Shown here piece by piece: positions 36,960 to 45,406 of a stretch of DNA of 64,000 nucleotides. Origin of the DNA: Micromonospora thermarum. GTDB lineage: Bacteria; Actinomycetota; Actinomycetes; Mycobacteriales; Micromonosporaceae. How positions within the stretch are numbered: the first letter of the stretch is position 1; each line of letters begins with the position of its first letter. Location of the stretch: positions 62,001 to 126,000 of the forward strand of contig NZ_JAATEO010000004.1 in assembly GCF_012034245.1 (NCBI RefSeq), written 5' to 3'. The translations under genes were made by a program, and so were the position numbers. The notes below the pieces were generated by a model. That model was not told the DNA's origin and made no database searches. It saw nothing but the letters and a program-made list of their open reading frames with translations.

Positions 36960-37927
36960 TCTGTGCTCCCAAATTGCTGGGTCCCCGGGCCGGTGTGTCC
37001 TTCCTGGCCGAGGATCGAGTCGGCGCCGAGGTCGAGGAGTTCGGCGGCGAGTGCCTTACCGATCTCCGCCGCGTCGGCGGGCGTTCCGGTGCGGGACAGC
37101 CGGAGGTCACGGGTGCCGTCCGGGCTGATCACCGCCCCGCGCAGGTAGATCTCTTCACCGGCGTCGCCCTCGGCGAGCTCGGCGTAGGCGGCGACCGGTG
37201 CGCTGCACCCGGCCTCCAGGGTGGCCAGCAGCGCCCGCTCCGCGACGACCGCGGCGCGGGACGGTGCGTGGTCGAGCACGGCGAGCAGCTCGACCAGGTC
37301 CGGATCGTCGATCCGGCACTCCACGGCCAGCGCCCCCTGGGCAGGCGCGGGCAGCATCAGCATCGGGTCGAGCGTCTCGGTGATCATGTCGGTCCGGCCG
37401 AGCCGGGCGAGCCCGGCCCGGGCCAGGACGACGGCGTCCAGGTCGGCCTCGGGGCCGAGCACCCGCGCCAGGCGGGTGTCGACGTTGCCCCGGATGGGCT
37501 GGACCTCCAGCTGCAGCCCGAGGGCGTACAGCTGGGCCATCCGGCGCAGGGCGCCGGTGCCGATCCGCGCGCCGGGCGGGAGCTCGGCGAGCGTACGGCC
37601 GTCCCGGGCGACGAGCGCGTCACGTGGGTCCTGCCGGGGCGGGACCGCCGCGATGTGCAGGCCGGGGGCCGCCGCGGTGGGCAGGTCCTTGTACGAGTGC
37701 ACCGCGAAGTCGATGGTGCGGGCGGCGAGGGCGTCACGCAGCGCCGACACGAACACGCCGACACCGAGCCGGTGCACCGGGGCGTTCGAGCGGTCGCCGG
37801 CGGTCACCACCTCGACCAGCTCCACCGGGCGGCCGGTGGCAGCGGTCAGCGCCTCGGCGACGTGCCCGGACTGGGCCATCGCCAGGGCGCTACCCCGGGT
37901 GCCGAGGCGCAGGGGGGTGGTGCTCAT
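36956..37927 (-). CDS. hemC: Hydroxymethylbilane synthase (porphobilinogen deaminase)
   Basis: The 323-residue enzyme polymerises four porphobilinogens. LGTRGSALAMAQSGHVAEAL at the N-terminus, DFAVHSYKDLPT with the catalytic Asp, the Arg-rich substrate loop (RIGTGALRRMAQL) and the cofactor Cys241 in LEAGCSAPVAAYAE are all present. It overlaps hemA upstream and the hemD fusion downstream by 4 bases each. Confidence 0.97.
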   Translation of the reverse strand: MSTTPLRLGTRGSALAMAQSGHVAEALTAATGRPVELVEVVTAGDRSNAPVHRLGVGVFVSALRDALAARTIDFAVHSYKDLPTAAAPGLHIAAVPPRQDPRDALVARDGRTLAELPPGARIGTGALRRMAQLYALGLQLEVQPIRGNVDTRLARVLGPEADLDAVVLARAGLARLGRTDMITETLDPMLMLPAPAQGALAVECRIDDPDLVELLAVLDHAPSRAAVVAERALLATLEAGCSAPVAAYAELAEGDAGEEIYLRGAVISPDGTRDLRLSRTGTPADAAEIGKALAAELLDLGADSILGQEGHTGPGTQQFGSTE

Positions 37928-39348
37928 CGCTCACCTCCGGTGGGTGGGACGTCGACGGCGTGGCCGCGCGGCGGGAGGCCGGCGGCGCCGTCGAGCGGTG
38001 GAAGGCCGGCGGTGCCGCCGAGCGGCGGGACGACCTCGGGCTCCACCACGTCGGGAACGGTGTCGACCGGTGAGGTCTGCGGCACCTGGAGGTCGAACAG
38101 CTCGCGCAGCAGGGCCGCGTACTGGTCGCCGCCGGGTTCGGCGGCGAGCTGGCGGACCCGCACGGTTGGCTGGTGCAGCAGGCGCTGGACGACGCGGTGC
38201 ACCGTCCGGGCCACCTCGGCCCGCTGGTCGTCGGTGAGGTCGGGGCGGCGCTGGGCGAGCCGGCGCAGCTCGGCGCTGACCACGTCGTCGGCGCGGCCCC
38301 GCAGGGCGGCGACGGTCGGCGCGACGTCGGCGCCCCGCAGCCAGGTGAGGAAGGCGTCGACCTCGCCGACGACGATCCCCTCGACGGCGGCGGCGTCGGC
38401 GGCGGCCGGGCCGTCGGCGATCAGCGCGGCCATCCGGTCGATGTCGATCACCTCGACGCCGGGCAGCTCGGCGACGCCGGCCTCGACGTCGCGCGGGACG
38501 GCCAGGTCGAGCAGGACCAGCGGGCCGCGGGCCGGGTCCCGGTCGGCGAGCGCCCGGGTCACGACCTCGCGGGTGAGGACCGGCTCGGTGGCGGCGGTGG
38601 CGGCCACGACGATGTCCACCGTGGAGAGCGTCGCGGTCAGCTCGGCCATCGGCGCGGCGGCGGCGCCGTACGACTCGGCCAGCCGGACCGCCCGGTCGGC
38701 ACCGCGGTTGGTCACGGTGATCGGCCCGGCACCCAGCCGGGAGAGGGTCGCCACGCCGAGCGAGCCCATGGCGCCCGCCCCGACGACCAGCGCCGGACGG
38801 CCGGTCAGGTCGCCGTCGAGCAGTTCGGCGGCGAGGTCGAGCGCGGCGGTGACCACGCTCTGCCCGGCGCGGTCGATGCCGGTCTCGGAGTGGGCCCGCT
38901 TGCCCACCCGCAGCGCCTGCTGCATCAGCTCGTGCAGCAACCGGCCGGTGGTGTCGGCGCCGGACGCCCAGTGGTACGCGTCACGGACCTGGCCGAGGAT
39001 CTGCGCCTCGCCCACCACCATCGAGTCCAGGCCGGCGGCGACCCGGAAGACGTGGTCGACGGCGGCGGCGTCGAAGTGCACGTACAGGTGGTTGGCGAGC
39101 GCCGCCGGCTGGCAGCCGGCCTGCTCGGCCAGGACGGCGCAGATGTCGCCCAGACCGCCGTGGAAGCCGGACACGGCGGCGTACACCTCCACCCGGTTGC
39201 AGGTGGAGACGAGCACGGCCTCGGTGACGTACGGCTGCGCGACCAGCCGGTCCAGGGTGCGGGTGAGATCGGCGGGCGCGACCGCGAGCTTCTCCAGCGT
39301 GGCGACGGGAGCGGTGCGGTAGGACGCACCGACGACGAGCAGTTTCAC
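37924..39348 (-). CDS. hemA: Glutamyl-tRNA reductase
   Basis: At 474 residues it has the catalytic domain with nucleophile Cys50 in STCNRVEVYA, the NADPH domain (LVVGAGAMGSLGVATLSRLG) and the C-terminal dimerisation helices (LRGRADDVVSAELRRLAQRRPDL). It reduces glutamyl-tRNA to glutamate semialdehyde, the committed step of C5-pathway tetrapyrrole synthesis. The C-terminus is longer than usual by about 50 residues of Pro/Gly/Leu-rich sequence, containing a doubled GLPPLDGAAGLPP motif. The start overlaps rex as ATGA. Confidence 0.96.
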   Translation of the reverse strand: MKLLVVGASYRTAPVATLEKLAVAPADLTRTLDRLVAQPYVTEAVLVSTCNRVEVYAAVSGFHGGLGDICAVLAEQAGCQPAALANHLYVHFDAAAVDHVFRVAAGLDSMVVGEAQILGQVRDAYHWASGADTTGRLLHELMQQALRVGKRAHSETGIDRAGQSVVTAALDLAAELLDGDLTGRPALVVGAGAMGSLGVATLSRLGAGPITVTNRGADRAVRLAESYGAAAAPMAELTATLSTVDIVVAATAATEPVLTREVVTRALADRDPARGPLVLLDLAVPRDVEAGVAELPGVEVIDIDRMAALIADGPAAADAAAVEGIVVGEVDAFLTWLRGADVAPTVAALRGRADDVVSAELRRLAQRRPDLTDDQRAEVARTVHRVVQRLLHQPTVRVRQLAAEPGGDQYAALLRELFDLQVPQTSPVDTVPDVVEPEVVPPLGGTAGLPPLDGAAGLPPRGHAVDVPPTGGER

Positions 39349-40115
39349 GTGCCGATCGCCTCCTGGGGGTCGGTGACCGCGAGGCCGCCGGGCAGGGCGG
39401 TGAGGGTGGACCCGCCGGTGGCGGGGAGCGCGGTCAGGGACGCCTTGCGGTGCTCGTGGAACGACAGGATCTGCAGCTCGATGGCGAGGTCGACCTTGCG
39501 CACGTCGACACCGTCCGGAACCGAGAGTACGCAGGGCGCGAAGTTCAGGATGCTCGTCACGCCGGCGGCGACCAGCTGGTCGGCGACGCGCTGCGCGGCG
39601 GCGGCGGGGGTGGCGATCACGCCGATCGCGATCGACTCCTCGGCGGCGACCCCGGGCAGCTCGTCGACGTGCCGGACGACCAGTCCGTTGATCTCCTCAC
39701 CGACGCGGGACGGGTCGGCGTCGAAGAGCGCGGCGATGCGGAAGCCACGGGTGGCGAAGCCGTCGTAGCCGGCCAGGGCGTGACCGAGATTACCCACCCC
39801 GACCAGGGCGACCGACCGCCGATGGGTGAGCCCGAGCACGTACTCGATCTGGTCGATCAGCAGGGCCACGTCGTAGCCCACGCCCCGGGTGCCGTACGAC
39901 CCCAGGTGCGACAGGTCCTTGCGGAGCTTGGCGGAGTTCACCCCGGCGGCGCTGGCCAGCCCCTCGCTCGACACCGTCTCGTGGCCGGTTTCGGCCAGGT
40001 TGTGCAGGGCACGGAGGTACTCGGGGAGCCGGGCGACGGTCGCCTCGGGCAGGTCCGGCAGCGCGGGGACGGCCCCGGGGCGGTCGGGCGCGCCTGGGTG
40101 GCGGTGCTGACTCAT
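39345..40115 (-). CDS. rex: Redox-sensing transcriptional repressor Rex
   Basis: The start at the ATG at 40115 is supported by GGAG 6 bases upstream; the product has 256 residues. A winged-helix domain (about 25-95, with NSAKLRKDLSHLGSYGTRGVGY) precedes a Rossmann NAD(H) domain with GVGNLG (106-111) and the C-terminal domain-swap helix (DLAIELQILSFHEHRK). Rex releases DNA when the NADH/NAD ratio rises and usually controls cytochrome bd oxidase and other respiratory genes. Here it leads the hem operon, as in Streptomyces, linking haem supply to redox state. A Rex-like operator lies over the promoter. Confidence 0.96.
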   Translation of the reverse strand: MSQHRHPGAPDRPGAVPALPDLPEATVARLPEYLRALHNLAETGHETVSSEGLASAAGVNSAKLRKDLSHLGSYGTRGVGYDVALLIDQIEYVLGLTHRRSVALVGVGNLGHALAGYDGFATRGFRIAALFDADPSRVGEEINGLVVRHVDELPGVAAEESIAIGVIATPAAAAQRVADQLVAAGVTSILNFAPCVLSVPDGVDVRKVDLAIELQILSFHEHRKASLTALPATGGSTLTALPGGLAVTDPQEAIGT

Positions 40116-40223
40116 GCGACTCCGTGCGGTGCGATCCTGGGCCAACTCCGCCGGTCGGCCGCTGAGGGACTCCCGCTGGCGACCGAGGTTGCCGGCTGTG
40201 CTAGCAGTGCGCGTCGGAACTAC

Positions 40224-40252
40224 AGCGTAGGCGCTTGTGAAGACACGCACAA
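40224..40252 (-). promoter_or_regulatory. rex-hem promoter with Rex operator
   Basis: On the minus strand TTGTGC (40252-40247), a 17-base spacer and TACGCT (40229-40224) form a promoter. The 18-base site 40235-40252 reads TTGTGAAGACACGCACAA on the + strand; against the Rex consensus TTGTGAA-N4-TTCACAA one half is perfect and the other has two changes. It covers the -35 and spacer, as expected for autorepression. Confidence 0.7.
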
Positions 40253-40483
40253 ATCGCGATCTTGGTCGCGCGCGACGCGGCTCCACCAGGCCCTCCATTC
40301 CGCAAGATCGATCCGGCGGCCTCCGCCGGCGCCGCCCGCCGATTATTGCTCAATTGCGACTTCTCTGACCAATCGCGCGCGGGCGCGTCACATCCCGGAT
40401 CGACCCGCGGTAGGGCCAGCACCACTGTCCGGAGGGCGGTGTACGGGATGGGCCGGACGGCCACCGGCCCATAGCCTCGCTGC
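40253..40483. other. Intergenic region between rex operon and kinase gene
   Basis: Divergent intergenic sequence with no gene recognised. It contains an A/T-rich patch (about 40337-40370) that may include the promoter of the kinase-regulator pair, and a CGCGATCTTG / CGCAAGATCG pair (40256, 40307) that faintly recalls the R1 palindrome. Confidence 0.4.
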
Positions 40484-41542
40484 ATGACCGCCGTACCAGT
40501 GGGCACCGCACCGGCCCCCGTCACACCCGTCCGCAGCGTCGCCCGTCAGGTCCTGCGCGACTCGGGCTACGTGCTCTTCGGCCTGCCGCTCGCGCTGGTC
40601 GGCTTCGTGCTCGCCGTGGCCGGGATCTCACTCACCGCCGCCCTGCTGGTAACCACGCTCGGCCTGCCGGTCCTCGCCGGCACCCTCTACGGGGCGTACG
40701 ACTGGGCGATCCCGCGCGGCCCGGACGACCAGGACCTGAGCCAGCTCCTCGGGATGGGCGACGGCACCGGCGCACGGATCTTCCTGAACTCCGCCATCGG
40801 CGTGTTCTTCCTGTTCACCCTGCCGTTGGTCGCCCGTGCCTGCGCCCGGCTCCAGGCCGGCCTGGCCCGCTCGCTGCTGACCGGGGTGGCCGAGATGCGC
40901 AACCGCATCACCACTCTCGAGGAGCAGAAGCGCGCGGCCGTGTCCGCCGAGGCGAGCGCGCTGCGCCGGCTGGAGCGCGACATCCACGACGGGCCTCAGC
41001 AGCGCCTGGTCCGGCTCGCGATGGACCTCAGCCGGGCGCGCGAGCAGCTCGCGTCCGATCCGGAGGCGGCCCGCCGGACGCTGGACGAGGCGGTCGCCCA
41101 GACCCGGGAGACCCTCGCCGAGCTGCGCGCCCTGTCCCGGGGCATCGCGCCGCCCATCCTGGTCGACCGGGGCCTGCCGAGCGCCCTGGCCGCGCTCGCC
41201 GGGCGCGGGCTGATCCCGATCGAGCTGCGGGTCGACCCCGCGCTCGGCGCGTCCGGCGGTCGGCTCGACCCGGCGGTCGAGAGCACGGCGTACTTCGTCG
41301 TCGCGGAGGCGCTGACCAACGTGGCGAAGCACAGCCGGGCCACCGAGTGCCGCGTCATCGTGGAGCGGGACGGCCCGCTGCTGTGGGTCGCCGTGCAGGA
41401 CGACGGCGAGGGCGGCGCGCACCTGGCCAAGGGCCACGGGCTGGCCGGCATCGCCGACCGCGTCCGGGCGGCCGGCGGCCGGCTCACCGTGACCAGCCCG
41501 GCCGGCGGCCCCACCGAGGTACGCGCGGACCTCCCGCGGTGA
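40484..41542 (+). CDS. NarL-type sensor histidine kinase
   Basis: The 352-residue protein has four hydrophobic segments in residues 30-125 (a shortened version of the putative sensor domain found in many actinobacterial kinases), a coiled coil, a HisKA_3 dimerisation domain with phospho-His168 in RDIHDGPQQRL, and a HATPase_c domain with EALTNVAKHS and DDGEGGAHLAKGHGLAG. The short membrane loops suggest that it senses a membrane signal. The LuxR-type regulator that follows is its cognate partner by family and position. Confidence 0.9.
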   Translation: MTAVPVGTAPAPVTPVRSVARQVLRDSGYVLFGLPLALVGFVLAVAGISLTAALLVTTLGLPVLAGTLYGAYDWAIPRGPDDQDLSQLLGMGDGTGARIFLNSAIGVFFLFTLPLVARACARLQAGLARSLLTGVAEMRNRITTLEEQKRAAVSAEASALRRLERDIHDGPQQRLVRLAMDLSRAREQLASDPEAARRTLDEAVAQTRETLAELRALSRGIAPPILVDRGLPSALAALAGRGLIPIELRVDPALGASGGRLDPAVESTAYFVVAEALTNVAKHSRATECRVIVERDGPLLWVAVQDDGEGGAHLAKGHGLAGIADRVRAAGGRLTVTSPAGGPTEVRADLPR

Positions 41543-41608
41543 GCCGCGGCGACGGCTGCCGGACGACGAGCCGGCCGGGCGTAGTGCCGACGTGGTAGAC
41601 AACCGGCC

Positions 41609-42250
41609 ATGCGGATCGTGATCGCCGACGACGCCGTCCTGCTCCGGGAGGGGCTGGTCCGGCTGCTCACCGAACGCGGGCACGACGTGGTGGCCGCCGT
41701 CGGCGACGGTGACGCCCTGGTGGCGGCGGTGGAGGCCCACCGACCGGACGTGTCGATCGTCGACGTCCGGATGCCTCCGTCGCACACCGACGAGGGGTTG
41801 CGCGCGGCGGTGGAGGCCCGGCGGCTGGTGCCCCGGACCCCGATCCTGGTGCTGTCCCAGTACGTCGAGGTGTCGTACGCCGACGACCTGCTCGCCACCG
41901 GGGCCGGGATCGGCTACCTGCTCAAGGACCGGGTGGCCGCGATCGGCGAGTTCCTCGACGCGCTGGAGCGGGTCTCCCGTGGCGGCACCGTGCTCGACCC
42001 CGAGGTGATCGGCCAGCTCTTCGCCCGGCGCCGCCGCGACGACCCGCTGCGCAACCTGACGCCGCGGGAGCGGGAGGTGCTCGCTCTGATGGCCGAGGGC
42101 CAGTCCAACACGGCCATCGCCCGCACCCTGGTCGTGACGGACGGCGCGGTGGAGAAGCACGTCCGGAACATCTTCACCAAGCTCGACCTGCCCCCGGACA
42201 CGGAACAACACCGCCGGGTCCGCGCCGTCCTGACCTACCTCCGCACCTGA
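41609..42250 (+). CDS. LuxR/NarL-family response regulator
   Basis: The 213-residue protein has a receiver domain (ADDAVLLREG, phosphoacceptor Asp52 in SIVDVRMPP, Lys in YLLKDRV) and a C-terminal LuxR HTH (LTPREREVLALMAEGQSNTA, then a VEKHVRNIFTKL recognition region). Phosphorylation by the adjacent HisKA_3 kinase should trigger dimerisation and DNA binding. It lies 66 bases after the kinase stop, probably in the same transcript. Targets are unknown. The transcript should end at the R2 hairpin just downstream. Confidence 0.92.
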   Translation: MRIVIADDAVLLREGLVRLLTERGHDVVAAVGDGDALVAAVEAHRPDVSIVDVRMPPSHTDEGLRAAVEARRLVPRTPILVLSQYVEVSYADDLLATGAGIGYLLKDRVAAIGEFLDALERVSRGGTVLDPEVIGQLFARRRRDDPLRNLTPREREVLALMAEGQSNTAIARTLVVTDGAVEKHVRNIFTKLDLPPDTEQHRRVRAVLTYLRT

Positions 42251-42270
42251 CGCCCGAGCCGAACCCCGTC

Positions 42271-42325
42271 GATCATGAAATTGACGGGTGGTCCGGAGAT
42301 CAAAGCACCCGCCAACTCCATGATC
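42271..42325. repeat. Interspersed hairpin repeat family R2, copy C
   Basis: Arms of 20 bp (42271-42290, 42306-42325) have three A/C mismatches on the + strand, which become U/G pairs in minus-strand RNA. The 15-base loop has GGAGATCAAAG. It lies between the convergent response-regulator and HAD genes. Confidence 0.85.
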
Positions 42326-42330
42326 AACGC

Positions 42331-42376
42331 AAGCGGGGGCGGGGGGGGCGGGGGCGGGCGGGGGCCACGGGGCGGG
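42331..42376. other. G-run tract next to repeat copy C
   Basis: About 46 bases of near-continuous G on the + strand, with runs up to eight, lead into the last codon of the HAD gene. The tract has the same position relative to the repeat as the one after copy A. Confidence 0.6.
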
Positions 42377-43024
42377 TTACAGGGTGTGGGCCAGGGTTAC
42401 TGCTTCGGTGAGGGTGTCGGCCACCGGGTGGCCGGAGGACTTCAGGCGGGCGGGGTCGGTGAAGCCGCCGGTGTAGAGGACCGCGCGGCCGCCCACGGAC
42501 AGGGCGGCGTCGGCGTCGTCGAGGGAGTCGCCGATCAGCACCACGTCCCGGCCGTCGACCCCCAGCTCGGCCAGGTGCCGGGCCAGCGACTCGGCCTTGC
42601 GGTCACCGCCGACCGTCGCCCGCAACCCGTCGACCCGCAGGAAGCGGCCGGTCAGCCCGTACGTGTGGACGGCCGGCACCAGCTCGTCGTGGAACCACAT
42701 GGACAGCAACGACTGGCCACCCGGCCAGGACGACATCGCCTCGACCGCGTCGTGCGCCAGCGCGCAGGTCGTCAGCCCGTCCCGGTACGCGTCGTGGAAG
42801 ATCTTGTCGAGCCGACCGAACGCCTCGTCGTCGACCGCCTGCCCGAGCACCTCCGCGTAGTAGTCCGCGATCGGCCGGCGGAACCGGACCCGGTGCTCGT
42901 CGGCGGTGACCGCCGGCCCGCCGACGCTGGCGAAGGCCGCGTTGGTGGACGCCACGACCAGGTCCAGGTCGTTGAGCAGGGTGCCGTTCCAGTCCCAGAC
43001 CAGGTGGGGGTGCGCAGGGGTCAT
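42377..43024 (-). CDS. HAD-superfamily hydrolase (phosphoglycolate-phosphatase-like)
   Basis: The 215-residue protein has HAD motif I DWNGTLLND (nucleophile Asp11, Asn13 in place of the more usual Asp), motif III around GGDRKAESL and motif IV VVLIGDSLDDADAA. The alpha-helical cap lies between residues 17 and 90. DxN at motif I, seen in several phosphatase subfamilies, changes the acid/base residue and may shift activity. The substrate is unknown. The last 25 codons are unusually rich in A/C-ending codons (G/T-rich on the + strand) next to the G-run tract. Confidence 0.82.
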   Translation of the reverse strand: MTPAHPHLVWDWNGTLLNDLDLVVASTNAAFASVGGPAVTADEHRVRFRRPIADYYAEVLGQAVDDEAFGRLDKIFHDAYRDGLTTCALAHDAVEAMSSWPGGQSLLSMWFHDELVPAVHTYGLTGRFLRVDGLRATVGGDRKAESLARHLAELGVDGRDVVLIGDSLDDADAALSVGGRAVLYTGGFTDPARLKSSGHPVADTLTEAVTLAHTL

Positions 43025-43048
43025 CGCCGCACCCTACATTCGGGGCGG

Positions 43049-43300
43049 TCAGAGCTGCGGGGTGGTGAGGTCGCGCAGCAGCCGGTCCTCCTCGACGCGC
43101 CAGTAGCCGTGCTCCTTGCCGTCGAGCAGCACCACCGGCAACCGGTCGCCGTACTCCCGCTCCAGCTCGATGTCGCCGGTCACGTCCTTCTCGATCCACC
43201 GGTCCCCGGTGACCGACACCACCCGGTCCAGCGCCGCCTTCGCGTCCTCGCAGAGGTGGCAGCCCGGCCGGGTGATCAGGGTGAGGCGGGGTTCACGCAT
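43049..43300 (-). CDS. Glutaredoxin-like thiol protein
   Basis: The 83-residue protein is a single thioredoxin fold with TRPGCHLC (Cys14, Cys17) and the cis-Pro in DRLPVVLLDG. It matches the DUF836/glutaredoxin-like proteins coded beside hemA in mycobacteria (Rv0508). It should act in thiol reduction or mycothiol-linked redox chemistry. It starts 8 bases inside the end of the acyl-CoA ligase gene, so the two are co-transcribed. Confidence 0.88.
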   Translation of the reverse strand: MREPRLTLITRPGCHLCEDAKAALDRVVSVTGDRWIEKDVTGDIELEREYGDRLPVVLLDGKEHGYWRVEEDRLLRDLTTPQL

Positions 43301-44948
43301 CGGTCTCCTCCGTCGTGCCGGCCGGGACCGGCGGGTGGCTGGCCGGCGCCGCCGCCGGGGCCGGCGTCGCGGGCATCGCCCCGGCCGGTGGCCGGAGCAG
43401 CGTCTTGCGGACCTTCCCGATCGCCGAGTACGGCAACTCGTCGACGAACTCGACGGCGGTCGGGCACTTGAAGCGGGCCAGGTTGCGGGCGCAGTGGGCG
43501 AGCAGCTCCTCCGCCGTCACCTCCCGCCCCGGCTCCGGCACCACGTACGCCTGGACAGTCTCGCCGGTCCGCGGGTGCGGCACACCCAGTACCGCCGACT
43601 CCGCCACGCCCGGGTACGCGGCGAGCACCAACTCGACCTCGTGCGGGTAGACGTTGAAGCCGTTGACGAGGATCAGCTCGCCGATCCGGTCGACCAGGAA
43701 CAGGTCGCCGTCCTCGTCGGCGTACGCCACGTCCCCGGTCGCCCACCAGCCGTCGGCGTCGGGCCCGTCCCGCCCGTCGGGCCAGTAGCCGGAGAACAGG
43801 TTGGCCCCGCGCACCACGATCTGGCCCGGGTCGGCGCCCGGGGCCGTGTCGGCGATGTCCAGCTCGTCGGCGTCCTCGTCGGGCACCGCCACGCCGTCCC
43901 GCCACAGGTCGGTGCCGTCCGGCGCGACCAGCCGCAGCTCCACACCGGGCAGCGGGCGACCGATCGAGCCGGGCTTCGGCTCCCCGCCCACGAGGGTGGA
44001 GGTGAGCACGGGAGCGGTCTCCGTCAGCCCGTACCCGACATGCACCGGCAGCCCGGTGGCCTCGCTGAAGCGCGCCGCGGCGGCCGGCTCCAGCGGTGCC
44101 GCGCCGCAGACCGCGACCCGCACCGACGCCAGCGCCGTCGCGGCGGTCCCGGGGTCCGCCGTGGACCAGGCCGCGACCATCGACGGTACGCCGACCAGCA
44201 CGGTCACCCGGTGCCGGGCGATCTCCGCCAGTCCCGCGTCGCCGCCGAGGTCGTCGACGAGCACCCCGGTGGCGCCATGGTGGACGACCGCGCCGAGCCC
44301 GGAGTTGAGCCCGTACGCGTGGAACAGCGGCAACGCGAGCAGCACCGTGTCGTCCGGGCCCACCACGGGCGGCTCGATGCGGTCGACCTGCTCGTGGTTG
44401 GCCGCCAGGGCGCGGTGCGACAGCATCGCCCCCTTCGGCCGCCCCTCGGTGCCGGAGGTGTAGAGCAGCACGGCCAGGTCGTCCCCGCTCCGGGCGGGAA
44501 ACGCGCCGTCACCGTCCGCTGTCGGCGGCGTGGTGTGCACGGCGGCGAGGGCCGGCAGGTCGCCGGCCACCTCGGCGACGCGGTCGCGCACCGGCGCGGT
44601 GCCGATCAGCACGGACGCGCCCGAGTCCGCGAGGACGTGGGTCAGTTCGCGGGCGGTGAAGGCGGGGTTGACCGGCACCGCGACCAGGCCGGCACGGAGC
44701 GTGGCCAGGTAGCTGACCACGAAGTCCGGCGTGTTGCCGAGCGCGATCGCGACCCGGGGCGGATGCCGGTCGGCGCCGGGCGCCTGCGCGGCCAACGCGT
44801 GCGCGACGGCGGTCACCGCGGCGTCCAGTTCGGACCAGGTCAGGGTGTCGTCGCGCCAGTGCAGCGCGGGGCGGTCGCCGTGGGCGGCGGCCGCCCGGCG
44901 GAGCCGGTCGGCGAGGGTCGACAGGGTGCTTCCGGTTGCGTCCTGCAC
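43293..44948 (-). CDS. AMP-dependent acyl-CoA synthetase/ligase
   Basis: The 551-residue protein (GTG at 44948; another GTG at 44966 is possible) belongs to the ANL superfamily: P-loop LLYTSGTEGRPKGAMLSH, aromatic motif VGYGLTETAPVLTS, hinge region DGWWATGDVAYADEDGDLFL, VDRIGELILVNGFNVYP and the catalytic Lys in SAIGKVRKTLL. It adenylates a carboxylate and transfers it to CoA; the acid is likely a medium or long fatty acid. A Pro/Ala/Thr-rich tail of about 30 residues follows the C-terminal domain. Upstream 458 bases contain no other gene on this strand. Confidence 0.88.
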   Translation of the reverse strand: MQDATGSTLSTLADRLRRAAAAHGDRPALHWRDDTLTWSELDAAVTAVAHALAAQAPGADRHPPRVAIALGNTPDFVVSYLATLRAGLVAVPVNPAFTARELTHVLADSGASVLIGTAPVRDRVAEVAGDLPALAAVHTTPPTADGDGAFPARSGDDLAVLLYTSGTEGRPKGAMLSHRALAANHEQVDRIEPPVVGPDDTVLLALPLFHAYGLNSGLGAVVHHGATGVLVDDLGGDAGLAEIARHRVTVLVGVPSMVAAWSTADPGTAATALASVRVAVCGAAPLEPAAAARFSEATGLPVHVGYGLTETAPVLTSTLVGGEPKPGSIGRPLPGVELRLVAPDGTDLWRDGVAVPDEDADELDIADTAPGADPGQIVVRGANLFSGYWPDGRDGPDADGWWATGDVAYADEDGDLFLVDRIGELILVNGFNVYPHEVELVLAAYPGVAESAVLGVPHPRTGETVQAYVVPEPGREVTAEELLAHCARNLARFKCPTAVEFVDELPYSAIGKVRKTLLRPPAGAMPATPAPAAAPASHPPVPAGTTEETDA

Positions 44949-45406
44949 GGTCGCTGAGTCTGGCACAGGCCGGGTCGGCCGGCCATGCCGCAACGGGACC
45001 CACGCCGAATGTCGCCCGCCGGCATCGGCAATCCTCGATAGATATCCGGCTCGGTCCCGCCGACAGGACCGACGTTCGACGCCTGCCGTGACGTCTTCGG
45101 TCCCGTCCACAGGACACACCGGATCCGGCCGACACACCGACCCACCCTCGGCCGACCGGGTCGAGCGGACCGCCGAGTCGGCTCGCCGCAGGCGCTCTAC
45201 CTGGGAATCCATTGCGGATCACCGGCAAATCCGAAAGTCAACCGCACACGACGGACAACCGGTCCGCCATTTGTGCGACACCGCGGGAAATACTTCGGCC
45301 CTGTGTAACGGACTTGCCACGCGCGGGTGACGTTGGCCCTATCATCACTCGGGTCGGCTCACCCCATTTGCCGTGAGTCGACACCCCTCAGCCCGAGGAG
45401 GCCCCC
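44949..45406 (+). promoter_or_regulatory. Gene-free region upstream of the bldN leader
   Basis: No gene was recognised. It must hold divergent promoters for the ligase gene and the bldN operon. A TATCAT hexamer at 45340-45345 is a candidate -10 for bldN, but a TTGCCA element upstream is 20 bases away, outside normal spacing. No BldD-like box could be identified with confidence. Confidence 0.4.

Noticed and set aside
45365..45385. BldD-box-like sequence (CCGTGAGTCGAC) upstream of bldN
   Set aside because: Only the GAGT part fits the BldD consensus as I remember it; too weak to call.
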